A DNA stretch of 64,000 nt, from the NCBI RefSeq assembly GCF_003946395.1, contig NZ_RHNZ01000013.1, forward strand, positions 1-64,000. The letters run 5' to 3'. The notes under the pieces are model-generated. The model had not been told where the DNA came from. It did no database searches and worked only from the letters and a program-made list of their open reading frames with translations. Below are positions 53,591 through 63,943 of this stretch, piece by piece; positions within the stretch are counted from its first letter, which is position 1; every line of letters starts with the position of its first letter. Source of the DNA: Levilactobacillus fuyuanensis. GTDB lineage: Bacteria > Bacillota > Bacilli > Lactobacillales > Lactobacillaceae. Both the position numbers and the translations under genes were made by a program.

Positions 53591-53651
53591 AATGGAGGAG
53601 TCGCTTGATTAGTTTGGGAGGAGTTGGCGTGAAGACTGAGGAGGTTTTATC

Positions 53652-54557
53652 ATGAAGCGCTTTGTTTCATTACCAGTCGTAGATTCCAGCCTCTACTTAT
53701 TTGGCGGTCATATGCGAACGGTTCCCGGAGGCTGGCAGTTTTTTGAGCAAAAACACCAAGCCTTTGAGTTAATGTGCGTGATTGATGGGCGCCAAACAAC
53801 AGAAATTAAGAACTTGACTACGTACGATTATGGTGCGGGGGATACTATTATCATTTCTCCCGGGACGTTGCATACGAACCAAAATAGTAGTGCAGATCAG
53901 GATATGACTTATATTTGTTTCCATTTCAACATCGAAAATTTGGCGTTGAAATCAGAAATTATTGGTAAGATCGCGAATACAGTCATTCCTGCCAGTCAGC
54001 CGATTGCACAGTCTGCGGTGAAAACGGCTAAAAAGATGGTAGCGTATAGTGCTGATAAGAAACTGAGTAAGGAACAGGCTAATTTGAAAATTCAAATCGC
54101 CGTTTTGGAATTCTTTTATGATTTAACGGAAAATCTGCAGAGCTATGAATCCCGACATGGTGAGAAGTATACGGAAAGTGAAGCCAAGACCAGCCGTCAG
54201 ATTGCGACGATGATCAAGGAACGGATCGAGCGGGATGAGGCGGTTAACTTTACGTTTGGCGATATTTGCCAAAAGATTGGGATCAGTAGTGGTTACGGAC
54301 ACCGGACATTTAAAAAGGTTTACGGGGTCACACCACTCCACTACATCGAGAGTCAGAAGTATAACAAAGCTAAGATGCTCCTGGGGTCGCCAGAATATTC
54401 GATTGAGGATGTTGCGGATTTGATGGGGGCAAGTAGCGTGTCCAATTTTAGTAAGCAGTTTAAAAAATGGGCCGGCACAACCCCAAGCAAATATCAGCGA
54501 CAAATGAAGCAAAAACGGCGGGTGCGAACCGTTAAGGAAAGTGGCTACTTCGAGTAG
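53652..54557 (+). CDS. AraC-family transcriptional regulator of the xyloside genes
   Basis: This 301-residue protein has an N-terminal cupin-like sensor domain (YLFGGHMRTVPGGWQFFEQKHQAFELMCVIDGRQTTEI) and a C-terminal double helix-turn-helix (FGDICQKIGISSGYGHRTFKKVYGVTPLHYIESQKYNKAKMLL; YSIEDVADLMGASSVSNFSKQFKKWAGTTPSKYQ). It precedes the xyloside transporter and xylosidase genes in the same orientation. It most likely activates them when xylo-oligosaccharides are present. The ATG has GAGGAGG. Confidence 0.92.
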   Translation: MKRFVSLPVVDSSLYLFGGHMRTVPGGWQFFEQKHQAFELMCVIDGRQTTEIKNLTTYDYGAGDTIIISPGTLHTNQNSSADQDMTYICFHFNIENLALKSEIIGKIANTVIPASQPIAQSAVKTAKKMVAYSADKKLSKEQANLKIQIAVLEFFYDLTENLQSYESRHGEKYTESEAKTSRQIATMIKERIERDEAVNFTFGDICQKIGISSGYGHRTFKKVYGVTPLHYIESQKYNKAKMLLGSPEYSIEDVADLMGASSVSNFSKQFKKWAGTTPSKYQRQMKQKRRVRTVKESGYFE

Positions 54558-54988
54558 TTTCACGTGCACAAAGTGACAGCTCTGTCCGGTAAAAGGCTAA
54601 TTTACCGGGCTTTTATTTTGTAAATTAGGTCACAATTTGACTAAAAACAGTCATGAAATAAGATAGCCATTTCTTCTGGAAGCGATTACAATGCAGTTGT
54701 AGTTAGCTAACAAAATAAAACAGCGGGTTAGCGTTTGGCCATGCTAAGTTCGTTGTTCTCAAGCTTCAGCGATGAGGCCTGAGAGGATGGTAAATGGAAA
54801 GCCGGTTAGCGCTGGCTACGAAATTTACTGAGTTGTTCGATAAACGATGCAGGTTTCAGCAATTTTTTTACCTACCTTGGTTGGTTGCATCTACCAACCA
54901 GATGACATAATTTCAATGGACGTCTTCGTAAATCAAATTGACTTACGAAAGGCGTTACAAACATTTCCTTTGAAAGGAGTTTTCGCAT
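54558..54988 (+). promoter_or_regulatory. Regulatory region and long leader of the xyloside operon
   Basis: A perfect match to the CcpA cre consensus, TGGAAGCGATTACA, lies at 54,677-54,690. From about 54,720 to the start codon at 54,989 is a 270-base leader with several possible hairpins, including TTGGT/ACCAA (54,879-54,900) and AGCC/GGCT around 54,800. A degenerate parS-like sequence at 54,554-54,569 is probably chance. No gene is present. Confidence 0.65.
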
Positions 54989-56488
54989 ATGGCCTCAAAT
55001 AGTCAGGCTAATGCCACAAATGCCCAAGACAATCCGCACGATGAGTTTGCCAAGCTTTCTTGGCGCGAGCGAATTAGTTATGGTGCCGGGGATTTAGCTC
55101 AAAACTTAATCTTTGGTACGATTGGGTCAATGTTACTATTCTACTTAACCACTGTTTACGGGATTTCCGCCGCAGTTGGTGCCACGATTTTCTTAGTTGT
55201 TCGTTGGGTCAACGTTTTCTGGGATCCGTGGGTTGGTGCCTTCGTTGATAAGCACAACTTCAAGTCTGGGAAATACCGTCCTTACTTAATTTACTGTGGG
55301 ATTCCAATGACGATCTTCGCCGCAATGCTCTTCTTGCCAATCGATGCTGTACGAGGCAGCGTTATGTACGCCTTCATCGCTTACTTGGCAACGGCCTTGA
55401 TCTACTCCTTCGTTAACATTCCTTATGGGGCTTTGAACGCTTCATTAACGCGTGATAACGATGAAGTTTCCACTTTGACTACTGTTCGTATGACTGAAGC
55501 CAACATTGGTAACTTATTGGTTTACACTTTCCTGCCATTATTTGTTCAGATGGCTTCTCCTAACCCACAATCAAAAGATATTGGGTTCTTCGGGATTCAC
55601 ATGAACTTAGGGGATTACACCTCACCAAAAGCTGGGAAGGCTTACTTCTTAGTTATGGGTATCTACATGATTATTGGGTTCATCATGTTGATGTGCACTT
55701 ACTTCGGTATTAAGGAACGGGTCTTACCTACGGCTAAGGAATCTGCTGCCGTTAAGTACTCCGACTTGTGGGTTGAATTTAAGCAAAACAAGCCTTTACA
55801 AGTGTTAGGTTCATTCTTCCTGATTGGCTTTACCTTCATGTTCTTCGGGAACACTGTATGGCCATTCTACATGCAATACAACATCGGTCACTCCGAATGG
55901 ATGGCTTCCATTAACTTGGTTGGTTCCATTCCTGGTATCTTCTTGGTATTCTTATGGCCAATCATCCGTAAGAAGATTGGGAAGCGTCAATTCTTCTACG
56001 CATTCTTGGCTCTGTTCATTGTTGGGACGTTAGTTCTGTGGGCTTGGGCTATGCCAGCCTTCAAGAATGCCACTGCTCTTGGTTACATTGGTCGTTTCTT
56101 ACAACAATGGGGGATCACTGCTGCTACTGGTTACATGTGGTCATTGGTTCCAGAAGTTGTTTCTTACGGTGAATACAAGTCTAAGAAGCGTGTGGCTGGT
56201 ATCATCAACGCCATCATGGGTCTGTTCTTCAAGATTGGGTTAGCACTTGGTGGGATCATCCCTGGTTACATCAACGCCTTCTTCAAGTTTGATGGGACTA
56301 AGACGAGCCAAACTTCTGGTGCTTTGATGGGTATCCAATGGTCAATGATCTGGTTACCAATCATCTTTGCCCTGATCGCTATGTGGATCATGAGTAAATA
56401 CACCTTGTCTGATGCCGACGTTAAGCGGATGAACGAAGAACTTAACGCTGATCGTCAAGCTGAACTTGATGCAGCTGACGAAAGTTAG
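54989..56488 (+). CDS. GPH-family xyloside/xylo-oligosaccharide symporter
   Basis: This 499-residue transporter has twelve membrane helices and GPH (glycoside-pentoside-hexuronide) family features: LSWRERISYGAGDLAQNLIFGTIGSML, VNVFWDPWVGAFVDKHNFKSGKYRPYLIYCGIPM and the later VPEVVSYGEYKSKKRVAGIINAIMGLFFKIGLALGG. It would import xylosides with H+ or Na+. The ATG has GAAAGGAG upstream and GH43 follows 48 bases later. Codons are strongly biased to the preferred set, suggesting high expression. Confidence 0.93.
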   Translation: MASNSQANATNAQDNPHDEFAKLSWRERISYGAGDLAQNLIFGTIGSMLLFYLTTVYGISAAVGATIFLVVRWVNVFWDPWVGAFVDKHNFKSGKYRPYLIYCGIPMTIFAAMLFLPIDAVRGSVMYAFIAYLATALIYSFVNIPYGALNASLTRDNDEVSTLTTVRMTEANIGNLLVYTFLPLFVQMASPNPQSKDIGFFGIHMNLGDYTSPKAGKAYFLVMGIYMIIGFIMLMCTYFGIKERVLPTAKESAAVKYSDLWVEFKQNKPLQVLGSFFLIGFTFMFFGNTVWPFYMQYNIGHSEWMASINLVGSIPGIFLVFLWPIIRKKIGKRQFFYAFLALFIVGTLVLWAWAMPAFKNATALGYIGRFLQQWGITAATGYMWSLVPEVVSYGEYKSKKRVAGIINAIMGLFFKIGLALGGIIPGYINAFFKFDGTKTSQTSGALMGIQWSMIWLPIIFALIAMWIMSKYTLSDADVKRMNEELNADRQAELDAADES

Positions 56489-56536
56489 ACTTTAACTCTA
56501 GTTAACTAATTTTGTTAAGGAAAGGAAGATTCTTTT

Positions 56537-58192
56537 ATGAAGATTCAAAACCCCGTTTTACCTGGTTTTAACGCGGATCCTAGCATGATTCGGGTTGACG
56601 ACACGTACTACATTGCTAACTCGACGTTTGAATGGTTCCCTGGTGTTCGTTTACATGAATCCAAGGACATGGTTCACTGGAACTTATTACCATCACCACT
56701 TTCAACAACTAAATTGTTGGACATGGTTGGTAACCCTGCATCTGGTGGTATTTGGGCACCAGACTTGAGCTACGCTGATGGCAAGTTCTGGTTGATCTAC
56801 ACCGATGTTAAAATCACCGACGGTCCATTTAAGGACATGACCAACTACTTAACCACGGCTACGGATATCCGCGGACCATGGACTGACCCAATCAAGGTCA
56901 ATGGTGTTGGTTTCGATGCTTCCTTGTTCCATGACGATGATGGTCGCAAGTACCTGGTTCAACAAACCTGGGATCACCGTGAATATCATCACCCATTCGA
57001 CGGGATTACCTTGACTGAATTTGACACTGACACGATGAAACTGAAGCCAGAAACGGCCCGGAACCTTTACAATGGGACCGACGTTAAACTGGTTGAAGGT
57101 CCACATCTGTACAAGATCAACGGTTACTACTACCTGTTCGCTGCTCAAGGTGGGACTGTCTTTACCCACCAAGAAGTTGTTGCACGTTCTAAGACGCTCG
57201 ACAAGTTATCCTTCGAAAGCGAACCAGATGGCCCATTCATCACCAACATGGATACGCCAGACTTCTACTTACAAAAGCAAGGTCATGGTGCCTTAGTTAA
57301 CACACCAGGTGGTGAATGGTACTACGCATCATTGGTATCTCGTCCTTGGAACCACAAGAACGAATCTGCTTATGACCCACGTGGTTGGAGCACGCTTGGT
57401 CGTGAAACTTCCATTCAAAAGGTTGAATGGGACGATGCTGGTTGGCCACGCGTTGTCGGCGGTCATGGTGGTCAAGTTGAGGTTGAAGCACCTAAGGATG
57501 CTATCTTGACGAAGGCCCCTAAAGACCACTCACAACACGATGAATTCGACAAGTCAGAACTCGACTTGAACTGGAACACCTTACGTCAACCATTCACCAA
57601 GAAGTTGGGGACGGTCGGCAATGGTGAATTGAAGTTAGTTGGTAACCAATCATTATCCAGCAACTTTGACGTTTCCTTTGTTGCACGTCGTTGGCAAGCA
57701 TTTAACTTTGATGCTGAAACCAAAGTTAAGTTCGACCCATACACGTATCAACAAATGGCCGGTTTGGCTAACTTCTACAACGACAAGCACTATTCTTCAA
57801 TCTTCATCACTTGGGATGAAAAGAAGGGCCACGTTATCGAAGTTGCCCAAAACGACGACAACAACTACACGTCTTACTTAAAGGACGATGCAATTGCTAT
57901 TCCTGATGGTACCGAATACGTTTGGTTCCGGACGAAGGTTCGCAAGCAATCTTACACTTACGAATACTCATTTGACGGTAAGAAGTGGGAAACTGTTCCA
58001 GTTGAACTGGATGCAGCTATTCTCTCTGACGACTATGTCTTACAGACTTCTGGTGGGTTCTTCACTGGTGCCTTCGTTGGATTATACGCTGTCGACTACG
58101 CTGGTTACGGCCAAGCCGCTACGTTCGATCACTTCGACTACCAAGAATTACCTGACAACGTTGCTTCCGAAAACCTGGTTTCTGAGGACTAA
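56537..58192 (+). CDS. xynB: Beta-xylosidase, glycoside hydrolase family 43
   Basis: This 551-residue intracellular enzyme releases xylose from xylobiose and xylo-oligosaccharides. The N-terminal five-blade propeller holds the expected catalytic residues: the general-base Asp in PGFNADPSMI, the pKa-modulating Asp in VGFDASLFHDDDGRKYLVQQTWDHR and the general-acid Glu in LVEGPHLYKINGYYYLF. The C-terminal beta-sandwich (residues about 330-540) is the GH43 xylosidase companion domain. It has AAAGGAAG before its ATG and is expressed with the transporter gene. Preferred codon use is strong. Confidence 0.96.
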   Translation: MKIQNPVLPGFNADPSMIRVDDTYYIANSTFEWFPGVRLHESKDMVHWNLLPSPLSTTKLLDMVGNPASGGIWAPDLSYADGKFWLIYTDVKITDGPFKDMTNYLTTATDIRGPWTDPIKVNGVGFDASLFHDDDGRKYLVQQTWDHREYHHPFDGITLTEFDTDTMKLKPETARNLYNGTDVKLVEGPHLYKINGYYYLFAAQGGTVFTHQEVVARSKTLDKLSFESEPDGPFITNMDTPDFYLQKQGHGALVNTPGGEWYYASLVSRPWNHKNESAYDPRGWSTLGRETSIQKVEWDDAGWPRVVGGHGGQVEVEAPKDAILTKAPKDHSQHDEFDKSELDLNWNTLRQPFTKKLGTVGNGELKLVGNQSLSSNFDVSFVARRWQAFNFDAETKVKFDPYTYQQMAGLANFYNDKHYSSIFITWDEKKGHVIEVAQNDDNNYTSYLKDDAIAIPDGTEYVWFRTKVRKQSYTYEYSFDGKKWETVPVELDAAILSDDYVLQTSGGFFTGAFVGLYAVDYAGYGQAATFDHFDYQELPDNVASENLVSED

Positions 58193-58601
58193 TTGATTGG
58201 CACAGTTCTCAGCTGGGTGTATGATAGCGCCAAGGTAATGAATCGGTGAACTGGATTGAGACCGTTTTGTCGGTCAATTTGCCGGGGCATAACCGGTGCT
58301 AGCAACAGATGAAGTATGTAAATATGTAGAGAAAGTCCCCCCGAGTAATCGGAGGGGCTTTTTCTGTTCGGGGTTAACTGTGACTTTACAGGAGTGTGGA
58401 TCGGATAGCGAGGATGTTGCCTCGCTTTCGTTTTACCCGTTAAGCAGTCGTCAAAAGTGATGAATGATTGGGTGAAATGATTGCGAGTCAGAAGCTTAGG
58501 CATCGGCTAGTCAGTCTGGTAAGCTAAATAATCAAGTACATTGCGAGTTGGGCCTTACTGCTAGCTATGCTAAAATGTGGGTAGTAAGAAGGGGTGGTTG
58601 A
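58193..58601. other. Gap after the xylosidase gene
   Basis: The only clear element is the terminator at 58,333-58,364. The rest is not recognisably coding on either strand; a 104-codon frame on the minus strand lacks a start signal. Confidence 0.55.
58333..58364 (+). terminator. Terminator of the xyloside operon
   Basis: AGTCCCCCCGA pairs with TCGGAGGGGCT, followed by five T. It is about 140 bases after the xylosidase stop codon. Confidence 0.8.
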
Positions 58602-60434
58602 ATGCTGAAAAGACGGGGATTCTGGGGCTTGATTTTAGGATTACTGGTAGGATTACTATTCTGTGTGGTGGGTCAATCTGTACAGGCAAATGCAGACTAT
58701 ACGATTTCACCATATCGGGTAAATGTTCAGGTCCTTAAGAATGGAGATGCTAACGTCACCCAAACGATGACGTACCAGTTTGATGACGACTATCATGGGG
58801 TATTTGATGTCCAGGATATGCGCGGTATTCAGGGCGGCCAATTGACCGATGTGCAGTATCAAGTCAATAATGGCGGTACTGTATCTGGGGTATCAGCAAC
58901 TGATGGTCAAAACGGGAGTTATGAATTAACGCAAAATAAGCACCGGATGAAGGTCAAACTATATCAAACGGTAAGTGACGGTGACCAGATGACCGTGACG
59001 TATCGGTTCCATCTGCGAGGGATCATTAAGAATTATCGCGATACCGCGGAACTGAATTGGAAGGTCATTGGGACTGGCTGGGATGTGCAGTTAAACCACG
59101 TTAAGGTTACGATTCAACTGCCACAGACAAAAATCTCTAAGCTTCAGGCTTGGACGCATGGCCCATTATCTGGGCACACGCAGGTCGATCGTCAGCAGGG
59201 AAGAGTGGTCATGACGGTTGCGCAAAATCCAGCAGAATCATTCGTTGAAAGTCATCTGTTATTTCCAACGACAGTGACAGCAACGAATACTAATAAGGTG
59301 GCAAAAGACCGCTTAGTGGCGGCACAGCAACAAGAAGCTAAGTTAGCTCGGCAGGCGAATCAGAAGCGCCAGCAGTCACTGTGGCTACGGCGTGGTGTTT
59401 TTCTAGCATTGGTTATCTTGTTGATTGGTTTTGGGGCGCGCTCGTGGCGCTGGTATCATCGCCATCCAGCGAATAAATACACACACCCAACGCCGATTAA
59501 CCATTCGTTTGAGGTTCCAGGAGTTACACCGGCTTTGGCTCGGTCATTAGCCGATGGGATGTCACCTAATACGGATGCTTTAGCTGGTGAAATTTTGGCT
59601 GCGGCAGCGCGGAAAGAGATTACGTTAGAACCTGTCAAAAATGGGCGTAAGGATACTGTGAAGCTAATTAAAAATGGAGAACAGACCAACAGCTTCCTTG
59701 ATAAGTGTTTTGCGAAAATCGGTAGTGACGATAGTTTCACCCTGCAGGAATTGAAAAAATTTGGCAAACACGATAAAACTGATGAGCTGAATAAGTGGTT
59801 TAGCGAGTGGCAAGAGTCGGTTGATAATGTGGCAGATGCTTATTACGATGAAAATAATTTAAATTTGCGTGAACGACTCATTGGGACACGACTGGGTTTG
59901 AGCGCCTTGATTATACTCACGGCGGCAGCTAGTTGGTTGCTGGGAGCAACGGCCGGTAAGATTGGTATCGTGAGTGGTCTCGTTGTCTTGATCGCATTCT
60001 GGGTACTGGTTGGTCGATTCTATCGGCATATCGATCGAAATAATGCTAAGGGCTTGGTACAAGTTAACGAATTAACTGGGTTTCGGCGGATGTTAAAAGA
60101 CATTGGTCACTTCAACACGGCGGAAATTGGTGATTTAATCCTGTGGGAACAAATCTTGCCATATGCGGCAGCTTTTGGACTAGCGCAAAAGGTCGCCGAC
60201 AAGCTCGCTGTAGATTTTGGTTCAGCGGCGTTGGATACAGATCTAGTTGTCTTCTATCCTTTATTCTACGGTGGGCTTGGTTTGCCACTTGGTGATGCTT
60301 TGAGTGATAGTTTGTCCACTGCCTTACAGTCAGCCGATACTAGTACTGACAGTTCAATTTCTGGCGGTTCCGGTGGCTTTTCTGGCGGCAGCTCCGGCGG
60401 ATTTGGCGGCGGTTCTGGTGGTGGTGCATTTTAG
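58602..60434 (+). CDS. DUF2207-family membrane protein
   Basis: This 610-residue protein starts with a signal or membrane helix (LILGLLVGLLFCVVGQSVQANA), then an extracytoplasmic DUF2207 domain (DYTISPYRVNVQVLKNGDANVTQTMTYQFDDDYHGVF), a membrane helix (GVFLALVILLIGFG), a cytoplasmic region, two further helices (LIILTAAASWLLGATAGKIGIVSGLVVLIAFWVLVG) and a glycine/serine-rich tail (SGGSGGFSGGSSGGFGGGSGGG). DUF2207 proteins are widespread in Firmicutes but have no proven role. The ATG follows AAGGGGTGG. Confidence 0.9.
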   Translation: MLKRRGFWGLILGLLVGLLFCVVGQSVQANADYTISPYRVNVQVLKNGDANVTQTMTYQFDDDYHGVFDVQDMRGIQGGQLTDVQYQVNNGGTVSGVSATDGQNGSYELTQNKHRMKVKLYQTVSDGDQMTVTYRFHLRGIIKNYRDTAELNWKVIGTGWDVQLNHVKVTIQLPQTKISKLQAWTHGPLSGHTQVDRQQGRVVMTVAQNPAESFVESHLLFPTTVTATNTNKVAKDRLVAAQQQEAKLARQANQKRQQSLWLRRGVFLALVILLIGFGARSWRWYHRHPANKYTHPTPINHSFEVPGVTPALARSLADGMSPNTDALAGEILAAAARKEITLEPVKNGRKDTVKLIKNGEQTNSFLDKCFAKIGSDDSFTLQELKKFGKHDKTDELNKWFSEWQESVDNVADAYYDENNLNLRERLIGTRLGLSALIILTAAASWLLGATAGKIGIVSGLVVLIAFWVLVGRFYRHIDRNNAKGLVQVNELTGFRRMLKDIGHFNTAEIGDLILWEQILPYAAAFGLAQKVADKLAVDFGSAALDTDLVVFYPLFYGGLGLPLGDALSDSLSTALQSADTSTDSSISGGSGGFSGGSSGGFGGGSGGGAF

Positions 60435-60445
60435 GTAGCAAGTAG

Positions 60446-60494
60446 AAATCCTCTGAAGATTCACCTGCAACGGCGAATCCCCAGAGGATTTTCA
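60446..60494 (+). terminator. Terminator of the DUF2207 gene
   Basis: AATCCTCTG and CAGAGGATT form the outer stem, with inner ATTC/GAAT and CC/GG pairing, followed by TTTTC. Confidence 0.85.
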
Positions 60495-60540
60495 TCGTAA
60501 TTTGCTAAAATAATGAAGGGATTTTATGTGTTGTAGCGCT

Positions 60541-60556
60541 TGTTCCACATGAAACA
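60541..60556. promoter_or_regulatory. parS-type site
   Basis: TGTTCCACATGAAACA differs from the B. subtilis consensus by one central base. It is the right-most of five sites, about 39 kb from the origin, in a gap between two envelope genes. Confidence 0.75.
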
Positions 60557-60672
60557 TTACAATGCCGTATCGTTTGGTGAGAATGATTGACACGGTGGGC
60601 CTGGCTTTGTAAATTGGAGACATAGTGGTTCATTTGGAACCCGTATTTTAGAAATTCACTGGAGGTCTCATC

Positions 60673-63600
60673 ATGGAAATCGCACACCACCGGTGGCCGT
60701 TGTGGATTCTGTATTCCGCGGCTTTTATGGTGATTGCGGCGTTTAGCTTTGGCATCTTTATTGTCGCTAATCGTACGTTGATTTGGAATATGGATGGGGT
60801 GACCCAACATTATCCTTTAATGTTGGAACTTCACCACTTACTAACAAAGTCAGGACTAGCCGGTGTGACGGGCTGGTCATGGACCTTTGGTTTAGGGGCG
60901 GACAAACTCACGACTTTGGCCTATTACGTGCTAGGAGACCCATTTGCCTACTTATTGGCATTACTACCAACCCATTTAATTGAAGCCGGGTATGGTTGGT
61001 TTGTTATTCTGCGGTTGTATGCATCGGGACTGGCTTTCTTGGCGTTTACTCGTTGCTACGCGTTCAAGCCGTTCAGTCGGCTATTAGGCGCCCTGACGTA
61101 CGCATTTGCCGGTTACTCCCTCATGATTGGTGTGCATCATCCCTTCTTCATCTTACCCATGATCTGGTTACCCCTGTTATTTCTAGGAATCGACCGCGTA
61201 TTACGTGGAAAGGGCTGGGCCTTTCTCGGGGCGATGACCGGCCTGACCGTCTTGAGCAATTTTTATTTTGCCTACATATTAGGATTGGGCAGCTTGATCT
61301 ATGCTGTTATTCGATATTTGAGTTTGAAAGAACAGGGACAGCTCCAGGTGAAGTTATGGCGCGTCGTCGGCCGACTGGTTGCCGCTGCGGTGGCGGGACT
61401 GCTCCTGGCGGGAATCTTATTGGTGCCATCGATCGTCATGATGTTGGGCTCTACCAGAGCCGGCAGTATCTTCGCTAACGGCTTGTGGTTGTATCCTGCG
61501 AGTTATTACCTAAAATTGGGAAATGCAGTCCTCACAACGGGAAATCCACTGAGTTATTGGGCCGTCTTTGGTATGACGGGGATTGCCTTTCTAGGGTGCA
61601 TGTATACCCTCGTTCATTGGCGGCAATATCGGACACTAGCTGGAACACTTGTCTTAGTTGTTGTTGGCTTGTTTTTTCCGGCAGTCGCCGCATTTTTTAA
61701 TGTGTTCTCGACACCGTCTAATCGGTGGTTGTTACTGGTGACGGTTCCCGTTAGTCTGGCGACAATGGTGCTATTGGATCATGTTACGCAATTGAGTCGG
61801 CTGGATCGTTGGTGGCTTGGAGGAAGTGCAGCCGGTCTTTTAGCCGTTGTGTACCTCAGCAATGGCCTGATTTTTAGTAATCCGGCGCGAAACCTGATTA
61901 CCTATGGGCTATTTCTGGCAACGGTGGCCATTCTATTAGGAAGTACCCAACAACCCGCGCGGCTAACACTGACCTTGGTCGGTGTCTTGTTAGGTTTGAA
62001 TTTAATCAATAATGCGTGGGGGTATTATGACCCCAACGCCAGTCCGCAGGCGACCCAACAGCTGCGTAAGGGGGATGCCACGGCTTATATTCGCGATTAT
62101 TACGATGGCGCGGAACGTGCAGTACAGCGAGAGAAAACCTTTTCCCGGAGTAATACAACGTCGAATTTCAACCTACTGCGAACCGTAGGAAATAATATGG
62201 CGATGACCCATGGATTGCCGGGCCTCATGTCTTATTTTTCTGTTCAAAATGGGTCGGTCGGTCAGTTTAGCCAAGATATTCAAAATTCAGAATACACGAT
62301 GAATTCGCCAATCGGGCAAGGTGATGACCGCTCGTCTCTGAATCATTTACTAGGCGTCAAGACCATCTTTGCTCGAGAAGACCAAGTGACCAATGACGCG
62401 GCCTTGCCGTACGGTTATCATGCTGAGAAAAAGATTTATCCAGAGCAGGCCGTTTATGGGCTGTCCAATGGGGTGGGGACGCAGCGGTTAACCACGACCC
62501 TTAACTTCCCATTAGTCTATACGCAACCTCAAGCATTGACGGCAAAGCAGTGGGACCGACTCTCCGCAGTCAATCGTGAGCGCAGTTTAACACAGGTTGC
62601 CATGACCCAAAAGAAAGTGGCAGGAGTGCAGACGGCTAAGTATCATTCACCAGCCCGAACGCTGGCTTATACGGTAACTCCGGACGTTATCCCGGTTATT
62701 GATAGTCCGAATAAAGTTGTGCAGTATCGGTTGGCACAGGCATTGGCTGGGCAAAAGAAGGGCCTCAATGACAAGCAATTAGATAATTATGGAAGTTCAG
62801 TGACTGCCCCGAAGTTAACCGTTGATCAGAATGGACTCATCAGTCAGAAGGATGAGCAAAAGTATGCTGACCAGGTGCAACTGAATCAGAACCGTACGCA
62901 ATTGGATCGAGTTCTGACGGCTAATCAGCAGATTCTTCAGGATACGATTACGGCTAATCAGCATGGGCTACGCCAGCTAACGAGTGATGTTCAGGGAAAT
63001 CAGATCAAGTATACGTTGACCTTGAAGCGGCCTAAACAGACCCAGGGAACGGAATTGTATCTGGCTTTGGATGGCATTAGTGCCAAACGACTGACCACGT
63101 CGCAACAGTTACGGGATCAGGATAACACCAGTATTTTAGGCAATACACCACGCTCAAATCTGACGAAGCTGAATGATTGGCGAGATGCGGTCCAGAATCC
63201 AGATATGGGAGATTACTGGGTTAAAGTTAAGACACGTAATGAGACAAATAGTTTTTCTCAGTTCGGGATTGATAATCTTTCGGATTACGAACCGAAGCAT
63301 CAAGTCTTATTGAACCTCGGTTATTCAAAGCAACGGCGACAGACGATTGACGTGACGTTTAATGCGACCCGTCAGATTGATTTCAAAGCCGTTAAGCTTA
63401 TCGCAATGCCATATGGCCAATCCTACGATCAACAGGTACACGCCGCTCAACGACGTGGCCTGAAGAATGTGACCGTTAGTGCTAATCGGGTGACTGGGAA
63501 TCTGAAAACGACCCAGACCAGCGTTCTAACCACGTCGATCCCTTACTCTAAGGGTTGGCGGTTGAAGGTTGATGGCCGACCAGTTGACACGCAGGTCGTT

Positions 63601-63768
63601 AATGATGGCTTTGTCGGTGCTCGCCTGTCTGCTGGAGAGCATCACATTCAACTGACCTATCACACACCTGGATTTATTCTGGGGTGCTGGCTGACGGTGC
63701 TAGGCAGTATGGTGTTGATTGGTGCTGGTAGCTGGCATTGGTGGCGTCATCCACAGCATCGGCACTAA
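60673..63768 (+). CDS. YfhO-family multi-pass membrane protein
   Basis: This 1,031-residue protein has about twelve membrane helices in its first 440 residues (for example WILYSAAFMVIAAFSFGIFIVA, DPFAYLLALLPTHLIEAGYGWFVILRL) and a large extracytoplasmic part (residues about 450-1,000), then a final helix (PGFILGCWLTVLGSMVLIGAGSW) and a basic end. This is the YfhO layout; GT-C type glycosyltransferase activity on wall polymers or lipid-linked sugars is suggested for homologues. The segment DGVTQHYPLML after the first helix, with an aspartate in the loop, is typical. The ATG at 60,673 has GGAGG. Confidence 0.92.
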   Translation: MEIAHHRWPLWILYSAAFMVIAAFSFGIFIVANRTLIWNMDGVTQHYPLMLELHHLLTKSGLAGVTGWSWTFGLGADKLTTLAYYVLGDPFAYLLALLPTHLIEAGYGWFVILRLYASGLAFLAFTRCYAFKPFSRLLGALTYAFAGYSLMIGVHHPFFILPMIWLPLLFLGIDRVLRGKGWAFLGAMTGLTVLSNFYFAYILGLGSLIYAVIRYLSLKEQGQLQVKLWRVVGRLVAAAVAGLLLAGILLVPSIVMMLGSTRAGSIFANGLWLYPASYYLKLGNAVLTTGNPLSYWAVFGMTGIAFLGCMYTLVHWRQYRTLAGTLVLVVVGLFFPAVAAFFNVFSTPSNRWLLLVTVPVSLATMVLLDHVTQLSRLDRWWLGGSAAGLLAVVYLSNGLIFSNPARNLITYGLFLATVAILLGSTQQPARLTLTLVGVLLGLNLINNAWGYYDPNASPQATQQLRKGDATAYIRDYYDGAERAVQREKTFSRSNTTSNFNLLRTVGNNMAMTHGLPGLMSYFSVQNGSVGQFSQDIQNSEYTMNSPIGQGDDRSSLNHLLGVKTIFAREDQVTNDAALPYGYHAEKKIYPEQAVYGLSNGVGTQRLTTTLNFPLVYTQPQALTAKQWDRLSAVNRERSLTQVAMTQKKVAGVQTAKYHSPARTLAYTVTPDVIPVIDSPNKVVQYRLAQALAGQKKGLNDKQLDNYGSSVTAPKLTVDQNGLISQKDEQKYADQVQLNQNRTQLDRVLTANQQILQDTITANQHGLRQLTSDVQGNQIKYTLTLKRPKQTQGTELYLALDGISAKRLTTSQQLRDQDNTSILGNTPRSNLTKLNDWRDAVQNPDMGDYWVKVKTRNETNSFSQFGIDNLSDYEPKHQVLLNLGYSKQRRQTIDVTFNATRQIDFKAVKLIAMPYGQSYDQQVHAAQRRGLKNVTVSANRVTGNLKTTQTSVLTTSIPYSKGWRLKVDGRPVDTQVVNDGFVGARLSAGEHHIQLTYHTPGFILGCWLTVLGSMVLIGAGSWHWWRHPQHRH

Positions 63769-63832
63769 AAATAACCTAGGAAATTTTTTACTCAGTTGTG
63801 TTTTAACCCGGGTTATAACGTTACAGATAGAC

Positions 63833-63875
63833 AAAGCGTGTTCAATTCCATTAGGGACTGAACACGCTTTTTATA
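63833..63875 (+). terminator. Terminator of the YfhO-family gene
   Basis: AAAGCGTGTTCA pairs with TGAACACGCTTT around a 15-base loop, followed by TTAT. It could also serve the convergent frame at the window edge. Confidence 0.85.
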
Positions 63876-63943
63876 ATTTTGATGGGAAGCGATGGTATGG
63901 AAAAGCCCGTGAGCCCATATTTAATGAGGTCACGGACTTAGCA

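Noticed and set aside
54554-54569. TAGTTTCACGTGCACA as a parS site
   Set aside because: The right arm does not match; 12 of 16 positions fit.
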